The translations under genes and the position numbers were made by a program. DNA of 64,000 nucleotides, from positions 62,001-126,000 of the forward strand of contig SSMU01000004.1 in assembly GCA_004799545.1 (NCBI GenBank). Direction: 5' to 3'. The stretch is from Phenylobacterium sp. (GTDB lineage Bacteria; Pseudomonadota; Alphaproteobacteria; Caulobacterales; Caulobacteraceae). The notes under the pieces are model-generated. The model was not told the origin of the DNA. It saw nothing but the letters and a program-made list of their open reading frames with translations, and ran no database searches. This document shows, one piece after another, positions 19,443 to 28,752 of the stretch (positions within the stretch are counted from its first letter, which is position 1; each line of letters starts with the position of its first letter).

Positions 19443-19601
19443 GGCGTCCTCCCACGACTGTGACTGCTTTGGCGCGCTTTCCACCTTTCCCGGCCGCTGG
19501 GCAAGGTCGGCGCGCCGAATGCGTGGAAAACCGTTGAGCCGCCGCCGCCCGGCGCTCAAGGATGCGGCCCCCAGAATACGGTCCACGAGGAGGTCGACGT
19601 C

Positions 19602-20552
19602 ATGAAGTACCGCAAGCTCGGCGCAAGCGACCTCGAGGTTTCGACGATCTCGCTGGGGTCGTGGCTCACCTACGGGGTGGGCGTGGAGGGCGACCAGTCC
19701 AAGGCCTGCGTCGACCGGGCGTTCGACCTGGGGATCAACTTCTTCGACACCGCCAACGTCTATGGGCGCGGCGCGGCGGAGACCGTGCTCGGCGAGGCGC
19801 TCAGCGGCCGCAAGCGCGACGGCTACATCCTGGCGACCAAGGTCTGGGGCCAGATGAGCGACAGCGACCGCGGCCTGTCGCGGGCCCAGATCGAGAAGCA
19901 GCTGGACGCCTCGCTGAAGCGCCTGCGCGTCGACTTCGTCGACCTCTACCAGTGCCACCGCTACGACCCGGACACCCCGCTGGAGGAGACCATGGAGGCG
20001 CTGAGCGCCGCCGTGCGGTCGGGCAAGGTGCGCTACATCGGCTTCTCCGAATGGTCGCCGCAGCAGATCGAGGACGCCTTCGCGCTGAAAGGCGTCGAGC
20101 GGTTCGTCTCCAGCCAGCCGCAGTATTCCCTGCTCTACCGGCGGCCGGAGCAGAAGGTGATCCCGCTGTCGGCGGCCAATGGCGTCTCGCAAATCGTCTG
20201 GTCGCCGCTCGCCCAGGGGGTGCTCTCGGGCAAGTACCGGCCGGGCGCCACGCCGCCCAAGGACACGCGCGCCGGCAGCGAGACCATGGGCAATATGATC
20301 GGCGGCTGGATGCAGCCGGAGATCCTGGTGGCGGTGCAGAAGCTGAAGCCGATCGCCGAGGAGGCCGGCTGCAGCCTGGCGCAGTTCTCGCTCGCCTGGG
20401 TGCTGCGCGAGCCGAACGTGGCCTCGGCCATCGTCGGCGCCAGCCGGCCGGAACAGCTCGACGAGAACGCCGCGGCCGCCGATCTCAAGGTCGATCCGGG
20501 GCTGTTCGCCCAGGCCGAGGCGATCGTCGCCGGCCTGCGGCCGGCCCGCTAG
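19602..20552 (+). CDS. Aldo/keto reductase
   Basis: A 316-aa (beta/alpha)8 NADPH-dependent reductase of the type close to the potassium-channel beta subunit/YghZ group. The tetrad is Asp49 and Tyr54 (FFDTANVYG), Lys80 (ATKVWG) and His119 (QCHRYD). The C-terminal SIVGASRPEQLDENAAA contacts NADP. ATG follows GAGGAGGTCGACGTC. The substrate cannot be told; it is a plausible carbonyl detoxifier near the OsmC gene. Confidence 0.88.
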   Translation: MKYRKLGASDLEVSTISLGSWLTYGVGVEGDQSKACVDRAFDLGINFFDTANVYGRGAAETVLGEALSGRKRDGYILATKVWGQMSDSDRGLSRAQIEKQLDASLKRLRVDFVDLYQCHRYDPDTPLEETMEALSAAVRSGKVRYIGFSEWSPQQIEDAFALKGVERFVSSQPQYSLLYRRPEQKVIPLSAANGVSQIVWSPLAQGVLSGKYRPGATPPKDTRAGSETMGNMIGGWMQPEILVAVQKLKPIAEEAGCSLAQFSLAWVLREPNVASAIVGASRPEQLDENAAAADLKVDPGLFAQAEAIVAGLRPAR

Positions 20553-20565
20553 CGAGGGCGGGCCG

Positions 20566-22287
20566 CTAGCCGAAGGTGAAGGCGTAGGCCTGGACGCCGG
20601 GGTCGAGGAATTCGATCGCGAAGGTGCGGTCGTCCACATCGCCGGCCTGCCGGATCAGCTGGTAGAGGCGGTGGCCCGAGACCGCGCCGAAACCTTGTGC
20701 GTCGGTGTCGGCGCCGTGGTCCTTGCCCGGCGGCCTGCCGTCCAGGGTCACGCGGAAGCGGACCTTGGCGCCCTCGGCGGCGGTCCCCAGCACCAGGTGC
20801 AGGTCGCGGGCGTGGAAGCGGTAGGCGATCCGCGCCCCCGCCGCCTGGGCCGTGGCGTGCTGGATCTCCACCGTCCACACACCGCCCAGCGCCCAGCTGT
20901 TGAGCCGGCTCAGCGGTGTCAGGCTGTAGGCGTGCGGCTGGTCTCGCACCACGCGGCCGGGGTTGGCGACAAGGGCGCCGCGCTCATAGCCGATATAGGT
21001 CTCCGGCGACTTGACCTCGCCGCCGCTGGCCGCCGCGCCGACGCCCTGGCCGGGGGCGCCCACCAGACCGCCCATGGCCTGGCGGTCGCCATTCTCCGCC
21101 AGCAGGCGCCGGATGATGCGTTCCGACTCGGCATAGTCGCCTTCGCCGAAATGGTGCGCCCGGATGCGACCCTGGCCGTCGATGAAATAGTGGGCCGGCC
21201 AGTAGTTGTTGTGGAAGGCGTTCCAGATGGCGTCGTCGTTGTCGACCGCCACGGGATAGGTCACGCCGAGGTCGTGCACCGCGCGGCGCACGTTGCCGAG
21301 ATCCTTCTCGAAGGCGAACTCCGGCGCGTGGACGCCGATCACCACTAGGCCTTGGCCGCCGTACGTCTTCGCCCAGGCTTCGACGTAGGGCAGGGAGCGC
21401 AGGCAGTTGATGCAGGAGTAGGTCCAGAAATCGACCAGCACGACCTTGCCGCGCAGCGCTTCGCGGGTAAGGGGCGGCGAGTTCAGCCAGGCGGTGGCGC
21501 CGGAGAGCTCCGGCATCTGGCCCTCAACCGGCAGGACGCCGCCGGCTGCGGTCGCGGCTTGCTGCGGGCCCCGGACGCGGTCCACCAGCGACTGTTCGAG
21601 CCGCGCGGTGCTGGCCAGCGACAGCCGGGTGAGTAGGCCGGTGTCGACGCCGAGCGCGATCAGGACGACGGCTGCGAGCACGATCACCCCCAGGCCGCGG
21701 CGCAGCCACTCGGTGGCGCCCAGCGAGCGTTTCATGGCCGCGAACACCCGGCCGCCGACCATCAGGGCCAGCATCAGCGAGGTCGCCGCCCCGGCCGCGT
21801 AGGCCAGGAGCAGCAACGAGGTCCTGACGCTGGCGCCCTGCAGGGCCGCGCCGGCCAGGACCAGGCCGAGGATCGGTCCGGCGCAGGGCGCCCAGAGCAG
21901 GCCGGTGGCGACCCCCAGCAGCAGCGAGGTCGCGAAGCTGGAGGCGTCGCTGTCGCCGGCGTCGGCCGACAGCCGCGAGCCCAGCGCCACCAGCGGACGG
22001 GTGACCCGGTCCGCCAGCGCCGGGAACAGCAGCAGCAGGCCGAAGAAGGCCAGCACCACCAGGGCGGCGATGCGGCCATAGCCGTTGGCCTGCACCACCC
22101 AACCCCCGCCCAGCCCCGCCAGGGTGGCGACGCCGGCGAAGGTCACCGCCATGCCGATGAGCAGCGGCAGGCCGCTCTTGACGAACGGCCGGTCGGCGCG
22201 CGCAAAGACGAACGGCAGGACCGGCAGGATGCACGGACTGATGATGGTCAGGACGCCGCCGAGGTAGGCTAGGATGAACAGCGCCAT
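20566..22287 (-). CDS. dipZ: DipZ-like thiol:disulfide interchange protein (CcdA-TlpA fusion)
   Basis: A 573-aa fusion. Residues 1-220 are a CcdA/DsbD transmembrane domain with catalytic Cys19 (SPCILPVLP) and Cys135 (APCAGPIL). Residues about 255-400 are a periplasmic thioredoxin/TlpA domain with active site Cys292-Ile-Asn-Cys295 (YSCINC). The remaining 150 residues are the beta-rich DipZ C-terminal domain. It carries cytosolic reducing power to periplasmic thiols. It is divergent from a cytochrome c-fused dehydrogenase, which would need reduced haem-binding cysteines. Confidence 0.9.
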   Translation of the reverse strand: MALFILAYLGGVLTIISPCILPVLPFVFARADRPFVKSGLPLLIGMAVTFAGVATLAGLGGGWVVQANGYGRIAALVVLAFFGLLLLFPALADRVTRPLVALGSRLSADAGDSDASSFATSLLLGVATGLLWAPCAGPILGLVLAGAALQGASVRTSLLLLAYAAGAATSLMLALMVGGRVFAAMKRSLGATEWLRRGLGVIVLAAVVLIALGVDTGLLTRLSLASTARLEQSLVDRVRGPQQAATAAGGVLPVEGQMPELSGATAWLNSPPLTREALRGKVVLVDFWTYSCINCLRSLPYVEAWAKTYGGQGLVVIGVHAPEFAFEKDLGNVRRAVHDLGVTYPVAVDNDDAIWNAFHNNYWPAHYFIDGQGRIRAHHFGEGDYAESERIIRRLLAENGDRQAMGGLVGAPGQGVGAAASGGEVKSPETYIGYERGALVANPGRVVRDQPHAYSLTPLSRLNSWALGGVWTVEIQHATAQAAGARIAYRFHARDLHLVLGTAAEGAKVRFRVTLDGRPPGKDHGADTDAQGFGAVSGHRLYQLIRQAGDVDDRTFAIEFLDPGVQAYAFTFG

Positions 22288-22356
22288 GGGGACTTTCCGC
22301 GGGGCCTGCGAAGCGATAGGCAGCTTGGCTATATAACGAGGTTAGGGGAGGCGCCC

Positions 22357-24078
22357 ATGGGTGCGAAGATTCTGGCGGCGGCGGTCGCGGTCTCGATGGC
22401 GGGTGTGGGCGGCCTGGCGCTGCTGGCCGCCGGTCCGAGCGTGCGGGCGCAGCCGGCCGGCGCGGCCTGCCCCGGCGACAACGGCGGCATCACGCTTTCG
22501 CCCGGCTTCTGCGCCACGGTGTTCGCCGACAACCTGGGGCATGTGCGCCAGCTGACCGTGGCCCCCGACGGCGTCGTCTACGCCAACATCTGGAGCGGCT
22601 CCTACTATCCGGGCGGGGCGCCGCCGGCCGACGGCTTCCTGGTGGCGATGCGCGACACCAAGGGCGCCGGCCACGCCGACCTGATCAAGCGGTTCGGCGA
22701 GACGCCGGCCGAGGGCGCCAAGGGCGGCACCGGCGTCGGCGTCTACAGGGGCTACGTCTACGCCGAGGTGAACGACCGGATCGTCCGCTATCGGCTGACG
22801 CCAGGCGAGATCGCACCGGCGGGCAGGCCGGAGGTGGTGCTGTCGGGCATGCCGCTGGGCGGCGACCACCCGATGCATCCCTTCGTCATCGACGCCAAGG
22901 GCGACCTGTTCGTCGACATGGGCACCCGCACCAATTCCTGCCAGCCGAAGAACCGCCAGCCCGGCGTGCCGGGCGCCGAGCCCTGCACCGAGAGCGAGAC
23001 CCGCGGCGGCATCTGGCGCTATGACGCGAACAAGCTCGGCCAGGTGTTCTCGCCCGCCGACCGCTTCGCCACCGGCATCCGCAACGCCGAGGGCATCTCC
23101 TTCGACACCGGCGGGCGGATGTTCGCCACCCAGCATGGCCGCGACCAGCTGCTGCAGAACTGGCCGGCGCTCTATACGGACGCGGCGCGGACCACGGAGT
23201 TGCCGGCCGAGGAGTTGGTGCTGGTCAAGCAGGGCGGCGATTACGGCTGGCCCGCCTGCTACTACGACGGCTTCCAGAAGAAGCTGGTGCTGGCCCCGGA
23301 ATACGGTGGCGATGGCGGCAAGGCGGTGGGCGTCTGCGCCCAGAAGACCCCGCCGGTGGCGGCCTTCCCGGCCCACTGGGCGCCCAACGACATGAAGATC
23401 TACAACGGCAAGGCCTTCCCCGCGGCCTACCAGGGCGGAGCGTTCATCGCCTTCCACGGCTCGTGGAACCGGGCGCCGGCGCCGCAAGGCGGCTTCAACG
23501 TGGTCTTCCAGCCGCTCAAGGACGGCCACGCCTCGGGCGACTATGTGATCTTCGCTGACGGCTTCGCAGGGCCCGGCAAGGCGAACGGCCGCGCGACCTT
23601 CCGGCCGATGGGCCTGGCCGTGGCGCCCGACGGCGCGCTGTTCATCTCCGACGACGTGAAGGGCCGCATCTGGCGGGTGACCTATCATGGCGCCCCGGCG
23701 GCCCGGATCGCCTCGGCGGCCCAGCCGGCCGAGGGCGCAGCGCCGGCGCCAGCCGCGGCGGCGGGGGCCCTTCCGGTTCCGCCCGGCGCGACGGCGGATC
23801 AGGTGGCCAAGGGCGGCGAGCTGTTCCGCGGCGGGACATGCGGCGCCTGCCACAGCCCGGACGCCAAGGGCACGGCGCTCGGCCCCGACCTCACCGCCGG
23901 GACCTGGATGTGGAGCGACGGCAGCCTCGCCGCCCTGCATGACACCATCCAGAAGGGCGTGCCGGTCCCGAAGAAGTACCGCAGCCCGATGCCGCCGATG
24001 GGCGGCCAGCAGCTGTCGCCGGACGATCTGGCGGCGATCTCCGCCTACGTCTGGTCGGTGGGCCACGCGGCGCACTGA
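22357..24078 (+). CDS. Glucose/sorbosone dehydrogenase-type (PQQ) beta-propeller fused to cytochrome c
   Basis: A 573-aa periplasmic protein. A Sec signal (to about residue 32) is followed by a six-bladed propeller of the soluble-glucose/sorbosone dehydrogenase family (HVRQLTVAPDGVVYANIWSG, GIRNAEGISFDTGGRMFATQHGRDQL, GGDYGWPACYY) and a C-terminal class I cytochrome c with CGACH at 495-499 and Met545/548 as axial candidate. It should oxidise a sugar or aldehyde and pass electrons to its own haem. GGGGAGG precedes the ATG. PQQ use is inferred from the fold. Confidence 0.87.
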   Translation: MGAKILAAAVAVSMAGVGGLALLAAGPSVRAQPAGAACPGDNGGITLSPGFCATVFADNLGHVRQLTVAPDGVVYANIWSGSYYPGGAPPADGFLVAMRDTKGAGHADLIKRFGETPAEGAKGGTGVGVYRGYVYAEVNDRIVRYRLTPGEIAPAGRPEVVLSGMPLGGDHPMHPFVIDAKGDLFVDMGTRTNSCQPKNRQPGVPGAEPCTESETRGGIWRYDANKLGQVFSPADRFATGIRNAEGISFDTGGRMFATQHGRDQLLQNWPALYTDAARTTELPAEELVLVKQGGDYGWPACYYDGFQKKLVLAPEYGGDGGKAVGVCAQKTPPVAAFPAHWAPNDMKIYNGKAFPAAYQGGAFIAFHGSWNRAPAPQGGFNVVFQPLKDGHASGDYVIFADGFAGPGKANGRATFRPMGLAVAPDGALFISDDVKGRIWRVTYHGAPAARIASAAQPAEGAAPAPAAAAGALPVPPGATADQVAKGGELFRGGTCGACHSPDAKGTALGPDLTAGTWMWSDGSLAALHDTIQKGVPVPKKYRSPMPPMGGQQLSPDDLAAISAYVWSVGHAAH

Positions 24079-24104
24079 TCGCGCCTAGGGAGGAATAGAC
24101 GACG

Positions 24105-24713
24105 ATGAAACACGCCATCTCCGCGCTCGCGGCCGCGACCCTGCTCGCCACGGCGACCGGCGCCTGCGGCCAGGTCGCCCGCTCGACGCCGGGCCAGCCC
24201 GAGGCGCGCACCGCGCTCGATCTGATGCCAGCCAAGGGCAAGCTCACGGTGACCACCCCGGCGTTCAAGGACGGCGGCGACATCCCCTTCGAGAACACCC
24301 AGTACCGCGGCAACGTCTTTCCAGGGCTCGCCTGGACCAAGGGGCCGAAGGGCACGAAGTCCTATGTGCTGATCATGCAGGACAACTCGCTGCTCTATAA
24401 GGGCGCGCCGATCCTGCACTGGACGATGTTCAACATCCCGGCGGGCGTCACCAAGCTGGAGCGCGGCATGACCGCGCCCCCGGCCGGCGCCGCCTATGGC
24501 CCCAACTACATGGGCCCGGCCAAGCCCTACACCGGGCCGAAGACGCCGCCCGGCCCGAAGGACAACTACCACTTCGAGATCTTCGCCATCGACACCACCG
24601 TGCCGGACGAGGCGGGCGCCAGCTATGCGGCCCTGACCAAGGCCATGGACGGCCACGTGCTGGCCAGCGGCGAGGTCGTGGGCCAGGGCCAGAAGGACCC
24701 GCAGGCGAAGTAG
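24105..24713 (+). CDS. YbhB/YbcL-family (PEBP-like) exported protein
   Basis: A 202-aa phosphatidylethanolamine-binding-protein-like protein. Signature blocks: FENTQYRGNVFPGLAWTKGP, YVLIMQDNS, LHWTMFNIPAG, YMGPAKPYTGP and HFEIFAID. The N-terminus (MKHAISALAAATLLATATGAC) is a signal peptide with a lipobox-like end that does not fit the strict consensus. It begins 26 bp after the cytochrome-fused dehydrogenase and is probably co-transcribed. No enzymatic role is established for this family. Confidence 0.85.
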   Translation: MKHAISALAAATLLATATGACGQVARSTPGQPEARTALDLMPAKGKLTVTTPAFKDGGDIPFENTQYRGNVFPGLAWTKGPKGTKSYVLIMQDNSLLYKGAPILHWTMFNIPAGVTKLERGMTAPPAGAAYGPNYMGPAKPYTGPKTPPGPKDNYHFEIFAIDTTVPDEAGASYAALTKAMDGHVLASGEVVGQGQKDPQAK

Positions 24714-24723
24714 CCGGCCGGAT

Positions 24724-26181
24724 CTAGGCCTTGAGCTGCGAGGCGATGTACTTGCGCACGCCCTCGCCGTAGGGGGGCCTGAGCGCCTTCATCGGTCCGA
24801 GGTCGGTCTTCAGCTGCTTGTAGATCGCCTTCTTGTGGCTGAACTCCTTGAAGCCGTCCTGGCCGTGGTAGCTGCCCATGCCCGAGGGTCCGACGCCGCC
24901 GAACGGCAGCTCTTCCTGGGCCACGTGGAAGACCACGTCGTTGACGGTCACCCCGCCTGAGGTGGTGCGCGACAGCACCTGCTCCTGCTCGGCGTCATCC
25001 TGGCCGAAATAGTAGAGCCCGAGCGGCCGGTCGTGGCCGTTCACATAGGCGATGGCCTCGTCCATGGTCTTGTAGGTCACCACGGGCAGCACGGGACCGA
25101 AGATCTCCTCCTGCATGACCTTCATCTCGTCGGTGGGATTGATGATCAGGGTGGGCGGGATCTTGCGATGCTCCTGCTGGCTGAAGTCCTCGTCGGCCGG
25201 ATTGATCTCGATGATCTCGGCGCCCTTGGCCCGGGCGTCGTCCACATAGCCCTTGATGCGCTCGAAGTGCCGCTCGGCGATCACCGCGGTGTAGTCGGGG
25301 TTGTCCTTGATGGTCGGGAACATCGCGCCCACCGCGGATTTTGCCTCGCTGACGAAGGTCGAGAGCTTGTCGGCCGGGGCCAGGACGTAGTCGGGGGCCA
25401 GGCAGATCTGGCCGGCGTTCAGCGTCTTTCCGGCCATGATGCGGGCGGCCGAGGTGGCGTAGTCGGCGGAGCGGCCGAGGATCACCGGGCTCTTGCCGCC
25501 GAGCTCCAGCGTCAGGGGCACGAGGTTCTGGGCGGCCGCCTTCATGACGTGGCGGGCGATGGCTGTGGCGCCGGTGAAGATCAGGTGGTCGAAGGCCAGT
25601 TCCGCGAAGGCCTGGCCGACCTCGGGGCCGCCGGGGAACACCGCGATCTCGTCGTCCGAGAAGGTTTCCGCGAACATCCTGGCCATCAGCTCGGAGGTGG
25701 CGGGGGTATATTCCGAGGGCTTGATCATCGCGCGGTTGCCGGCGGCGAGCACGCCCGCCAGCGGCGTGAAGGTCAGGTTGACCGGGAAGTTCCAGGGGCT
25801 GATCACGCCGACCACGCCCTTGGGCTGGTAGCGGACCTCGGCCTTGGCGCCCAGGAAGCCCAGCAGGGCCGGCGTGGTCTTGCGCTTCTCCGGCTTCATC
25901 CAGGCTTTGAGATGGGTCTTGGCGTGCTTCAGCGGGCCGATCGAGCCGGCGATGTCGGTGACGCCGCTGACCTCGGCGGCGCGATTGCCGAAGTCGCTGT
26001 TCAGCGCGCGGATGATCTCCTGCTCGTACTTGATCAGGAGGCCGATGCAGCGGCTGAGCCTGTCGATCCGCAGCTCGGCGCTCGGCGCGCCCTCGGCGAT
26101 GTTGGCCGCCTTCTGGCTCCGCAGCACCGCCGCCATGCGCGCCACATGGTCCGGCGCGTCGATCCGATTGGCTGCGCTCAT
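24724..26181 (-). CDS. calB: Coniferyl-aldehyde dehydrogenase-like ALDH
   Basis: A 485-aa NAD(P)-dependent aldehyde dehydrogenase. Catalytic Asn131 (SPWNFPVNL), Glu226 (LELGGKSP) and Cys260 (NAGQICLAPDYV) are present, and the short N-terminus plus QICLAPDY favour the coniferyl-aldehyde clade over betaine or succinate semialdehyde types. ATG 26181 is chosen for GGAGG seven bases upstream; the upstream in-frame start lacks one. A MarR gene lies 76 bp upstream on the same strand. Substrate is family-level inference. Confidence 0.8.
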   Translation of the reverse strand: MSAANRIDAPDHVARMAAVLRSQKAANIAEGAPSAELRIDRLSRCIGLLIKYEQEIIRALNSDFGNRAAEVSGVTDIAGSIGPLKHAKTHLKAWMKPEKRKTTPALLGFLGAKAEVRYQPKGVVGVISPWNFPVNLTFTPLAGVLAAGNRAMIKPSEYTPATSELMARMFAETFSDDEIAVFPGGPEVGQAFAELAFDHLIFTGATAIARHVMKAAAQNLVPLTLELGGKSPVILGRSADYATSAARIMAGKTLNAGQICLAPDYVLAPADKLSTFVSEAKSAVGAMFPTIKDNPDYTAVIAERHFERIKGYVDDARAKGAEIIEINPADEDFSQQEHRKIPPTLIINPTDEMKVMQEEIFGPVLPVVTYKTMDEAIAYVNGHDRPLGLYYFGQDDAEQEQVLSRTTSGGVTVNDVVFHVAQEELPFGGVGPSGMGSYHGQDGFKEFSHKKAIYKQLKTDLGPMKALRPPYGEGVRKYIASQLKA

Positions 26182-26257
26182 GCGCGTTCCTCCACCCCGC
26201 AGCCGGGATCGCCCGGCGGTCGCCGGCACCGTGGACCGGGACGGGCCATTCGACAAC

Positions 26258-26722
26258 TCAGGGCGGCGGGGTGGACGCGCGCTCGTCGAGCCTCTGGAGC
26301 GCGGTGAGCAGGTTGCGGAACGCCTTGGCGCTGCTCTTCAGCTCCAGCAGGTTGGCGCGGGTGATGGCCGCCAGGATGGCCTCGGCGTCCGGCGTGAGGG
26401 TCAGCAGCACCCGGCGGCGATCGCCGGACGACACCTGGCGCAGCACCAGGCCGCGATCCTGCAGACGCGACACCAGGCCGACGGCGCTGTGGTTCTTGAT
26501 CAACAGGGCCTGGGCGAGCTCGCCGACGCTGATCGGCTCCGGCCCCTGGTGCACGCGGATCGCCAGCAGGGCCTGGTGCTGTTGGGCGGTGAGGCCCTGG
26601 GCGCGGGCGCCGGCCTCGCTGAACGCCAGGAACCGGCGCAGCGCCTGGCGGAAGCCGCCGATGGCCAGATAGTCGTCGCGGCTCAGCTGCGGCTCCTGGC
26701 GTCCGGCGGTCGTGCGGCCCAT
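26258..26722 (-). CDS. MarR-family transcriptional regulator
   Basis: A 154-aa MarR protein: GLTAQQHQALLAIRVHQGPEPISVGELAQALLIKNHSAVGLVSRLQDRGLVLRQVSSGDRRRVLLTLTPDAE contains the recognition helix and the DxRxx wing. The helix NHSAVGLV contains no cysteine, so redox sensing is unlikely. ATG 26722 has AAGGAG 10 bp upstream. It is transcribed toward calB and may control that gene. Confidence 0.85.
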   Translation of the reverse strand: MGRTTAGRQEPQLSRDDYLAIGGFRQALRRFLAFSEAGARAQGLTAQQHQALLAIRVHQGPEPISVGELAQALLIKNHSAVGLVSRLQDRGLVLRQVSSGDRRRVLLTLTPDAEAILAAITRANLLELKSSAKAFRNLLTALQRLDERASTPPP

Positions 26723-27043
26723 GGCTTGGTGGACTCCTTCTCCCGCCTCGCCGCCGCCGTTGGAGTGGCAGCGCCGCAATTGTAGGCCGCAGAGTAGGTC
26801 TTGCCATTGGCGATGTGTCCCGCATGCGAGCGCGCGACATACCAGCGTTCTCCAACGAGGGCGGCCGGCACGAGGCGCCCGCGGCGGCCGCTTGGTGCTG
26901 GTCCAGCACGACCCTGGCGCCGCACCGCGCCCTTGCCGTTGCGTAAGCTGTGCGTTGACAGCCCGATCCCGGGGGAGGAGTCTAGGCGCAGAACGCCGGT
27001 ATGCGGCGAGGCCGCGCCGGCTTCCCTTTGGAGGGAGATCGCG
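26723..27043. other. Intergenic region upstream of MarR and TPR genes
   Basis: 321 bp without a confident gene. TTGACA at 26955-26960 points rightward but no good -10 follows at 17 bp. A minus-strand stretch at about 26760-26860 reads like protein but has no clear start (see findings). No strong palindrome for the MarR repressor was found by eye. Confidence 0.4.
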
Positions 27044-27610
27044 ATGAACCGGGTGATCGGAGGCCTGGCGGCCGTGGCGGCTGTGACGCTCCTGGCAGGG
27101 GCCACGCCGGCGCGCGCCTCGGTGACGGTGATCGGCGGCGGCCTAGCCGAGGCCTGCTCCAAGGCGGCGATGGCCGGATCTTCCAACATCCGCGACGAGG
27201 CCGGCTGCAGCCAGGCGCTGAGCGAGGAGATGCTAAGCCCGCGCGACAAGGCCGGCACCTTCGTCAACCGCGGGATCATGCGCATGCGGCGCGGCGAGAT
27301 GGCCACCGCCATGCAGGACTTCGATCAGGCGGTGCGCTTCGAGCCCAAGCTCGGCGAGATCTACGTGAACCGCGGCGCGGCCCTGGTGGGGCAGCACCGC
27401 TACGCCGACGGCCTGGTCGACCTGAACAAGGGCATCGGCCTGGGGATCGAGGAGCCGGCCAAGGCCTACTACAACCGGGCGCTGGCCTATGAGGGCCTGG
27501 ATGACGTGAAGTCGGCCTACTTCGACTACCAGAAGGCCGTCGAGCTGAGCCCGGAGTGGGACCCGCCGAAGCAGCAGTTGACGCGTTTCCACGTCGCCCG
27601 TCGGGAGTAG
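27044..27610 (+). CDS. Exported TPR protein
   Basis: A 188-aa periplasmic protein. Signal peptide about 1-25 (AVAAVTLLAGATPARA). Three TPR-like units are visible: GTFVNRGIMRMRRGEMATAMQDFDQAVRFEP, GEIYVNRGAALVGQHRYADGLVDLNKGIGLG and AKAYYNRALAYEGLDDVKSAYFDYQKAVELSP. Two Cys before the repeats (CSKAAM, CSQAL) may pair. GGAGGGAGATCGCG precedes ATG. Role: protein-protein scaffold of unknown partner; similar proteins occur in Caulobacterales. Confidence 0.82.
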   Translation: MNRVIGGLAAVAAVTLLAGATPARASVTVIGGGLAEACSKAAMAGSSNIRDEAGCSQALSEEMLSPRDKAGTFVNRGIMRMRRGEMATAMQDFDQAVRFEPKLGEIYVNRGAALVGQHRYADGLVDLNKGIGLGIEEPAKAYYNRALAYEGLDDVKSAYFDYQKAVELSPEWDPPKQQLTRFHVARRE

Positions 27611-27660
27611 CGGACGCCCGCCGGAGGTCCCATCTTCAGGGGGTGCCTGAGAGGCTTTCC

Positions 27661-28038
27661 ATGCGCGCTCTCCTCGTCCTGACCGCCGCCCTGTTTGCAA
27701 GCCCCGCCATCGCGCAGCGGGCCCCGCTCCCGCCGGTCGCGATCACACCGCCGATCGCCAGCTGGCAGTACAACGCCCTGCTCGTGCAGCAGGAAGAGGC
27801 GCGCCAACGGGCGATCCAGCAGGACGGCCAGCTGAACGCGCTCGACGCCCAGCTGCGGGTCCAGCAGTCGATCGCCGACCTGCAGGCGCAACGCAATCCG
27901 CCACGCATTCCCGCGCCGGATCCGGCGAGCGGCCCGCCCTATCCGCAGATCGACGCGAGCCAGTTGGCCGACATCCCCGACGCCGCCCTGGCGGCCTCCA
28001 ACCAGCGGGTGCTCGACGTGGCCGGCGCGCCGGACTGA
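27661..28038 (+). CDS. Small exported coiled-coil-like protein
   Basis: A 125-aa secreted protein: signal peptide MRALLVLTAALFASPAIAQ, then a Gln/Ala/Glu-rich helical stretch (NALLVQQEEARQRAIQQDGQLNALDAQLRVQQSIADLQAQR) that looks like a coiled coil, then a Pro-rich end. GAGAGG precedes ATG 27661; the earlier in-frame start lacks a ribosome site. It follows the TPR gene by 50 bp. No family recognised. Confidence 0.7.
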   Translation: MRALLVLTAALFASPAIAQRAPLPPVAITPPIASWQYNALLVQQEEARQRAIQQDGQLNALDAQLRVQQSIADLQAQRNPPRIPAPDPASGPPYPQIDASQLADIPDAALAASNQRVLDVAGAPD

Positions 28039-28050
28039 GGCCGGCCGGGG

Positions 28051-28752
28051 TCAGCCCGGCAGGGCGGGGACCGGCTCCATCCCCAGGCAGACCGCCACGC
28101 AGCGGCGGGCCAGCTGGTCGGCAGGGTCGATGAATTCGACCCTGATGTCGGCCGGGCCGAGCACCAGGGGCGCCTCGGTGCAGCCGGCGATCACCGCCTC
28201 CGCGCCCTCCGCGATCAGCTCCTTGGCCAGCGCCGCCATGCCTTGCCGCACCTCCGGTCCGAGGTCGCCGGCCTTGATGCGGTAGAGCAGGGTCATGAAG
28301 GTCTCCTGGCTCGCCGCCGAGAGGGGGATCAACCCCATGGCGTGAGCGGCCAGGTATTCGCGATAGAGCTTCAACGCGCCCTTGGTGCCGAGCACGCCCG
28401 CGCGTCGCGCGCCGGTGGCAGCCGCGGCGCTGGCGCCGGCCTCGATCAGGTCGATCAGCGGCAGGCCGGAGGCCCGCTGGATCAGGCTGGCGTCGGCGTG
28501 GGCGGTGTTGCAAGGCATGGCCAGGACGTCGGCGCCGGCGCCACGCAGGGCGCCCGCCATCTCCGCCAGCACCGGCCCGGCCAGCGAGCCCGAGGTGTTG
28601 CGGTCCGGCACCCGCGGATTGATGTCGACCAACACGCGCAGGTGGTCCTGGTCCGCCTTGGCCGGGGTGTAGGCCTGCAGCTTCTGCAGGAAATCCAGCG
28701 TCGCGGCCGGTCCCATGCCGCCGAGCACGCCGAGCGTCAGGGGCGTGCTCAT
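28051..28752 (-). CDS. Aspartate/glutamate racemase family protein
   Basis: A 233-aa PLP-independent racemase of the YgeA/aspartate-racemase type. The two catalytic cysteines are Cys81 (AMPCNTAH) and Cys191 (VIAGCTEAPLVL), and the N-terminus GVLGGMGPAATLDF is the family signature. It overlaps the upstream D-cysteine desulfhydrase gene by 4 bp (ATGA), suggesting a coupled D-amino acid function. Substrate (Asp, Glu or other) is unresolved. Confidence 0.88.
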   Translation of the reverse strand: MSTPLTLGVLGGMGPAATLDFLQKLQAYTPAKADQDHLRVLVDINPRVPDRNTSGSLAGPVLAEMAGALRGAGADVLAMPCNTAHADASLIQRASGLPLIDLIEAGASAAAATGARRAGVLGTKGALKLYREYLAAHAMGLIPLSAASQETFMTLLYRIKAGDLGPEVRQGMAALAKELIAEGAEAVIAGCTEAPLVLGPADIRVEFIDPADQLARRCVAVCLGMEPVPALPG

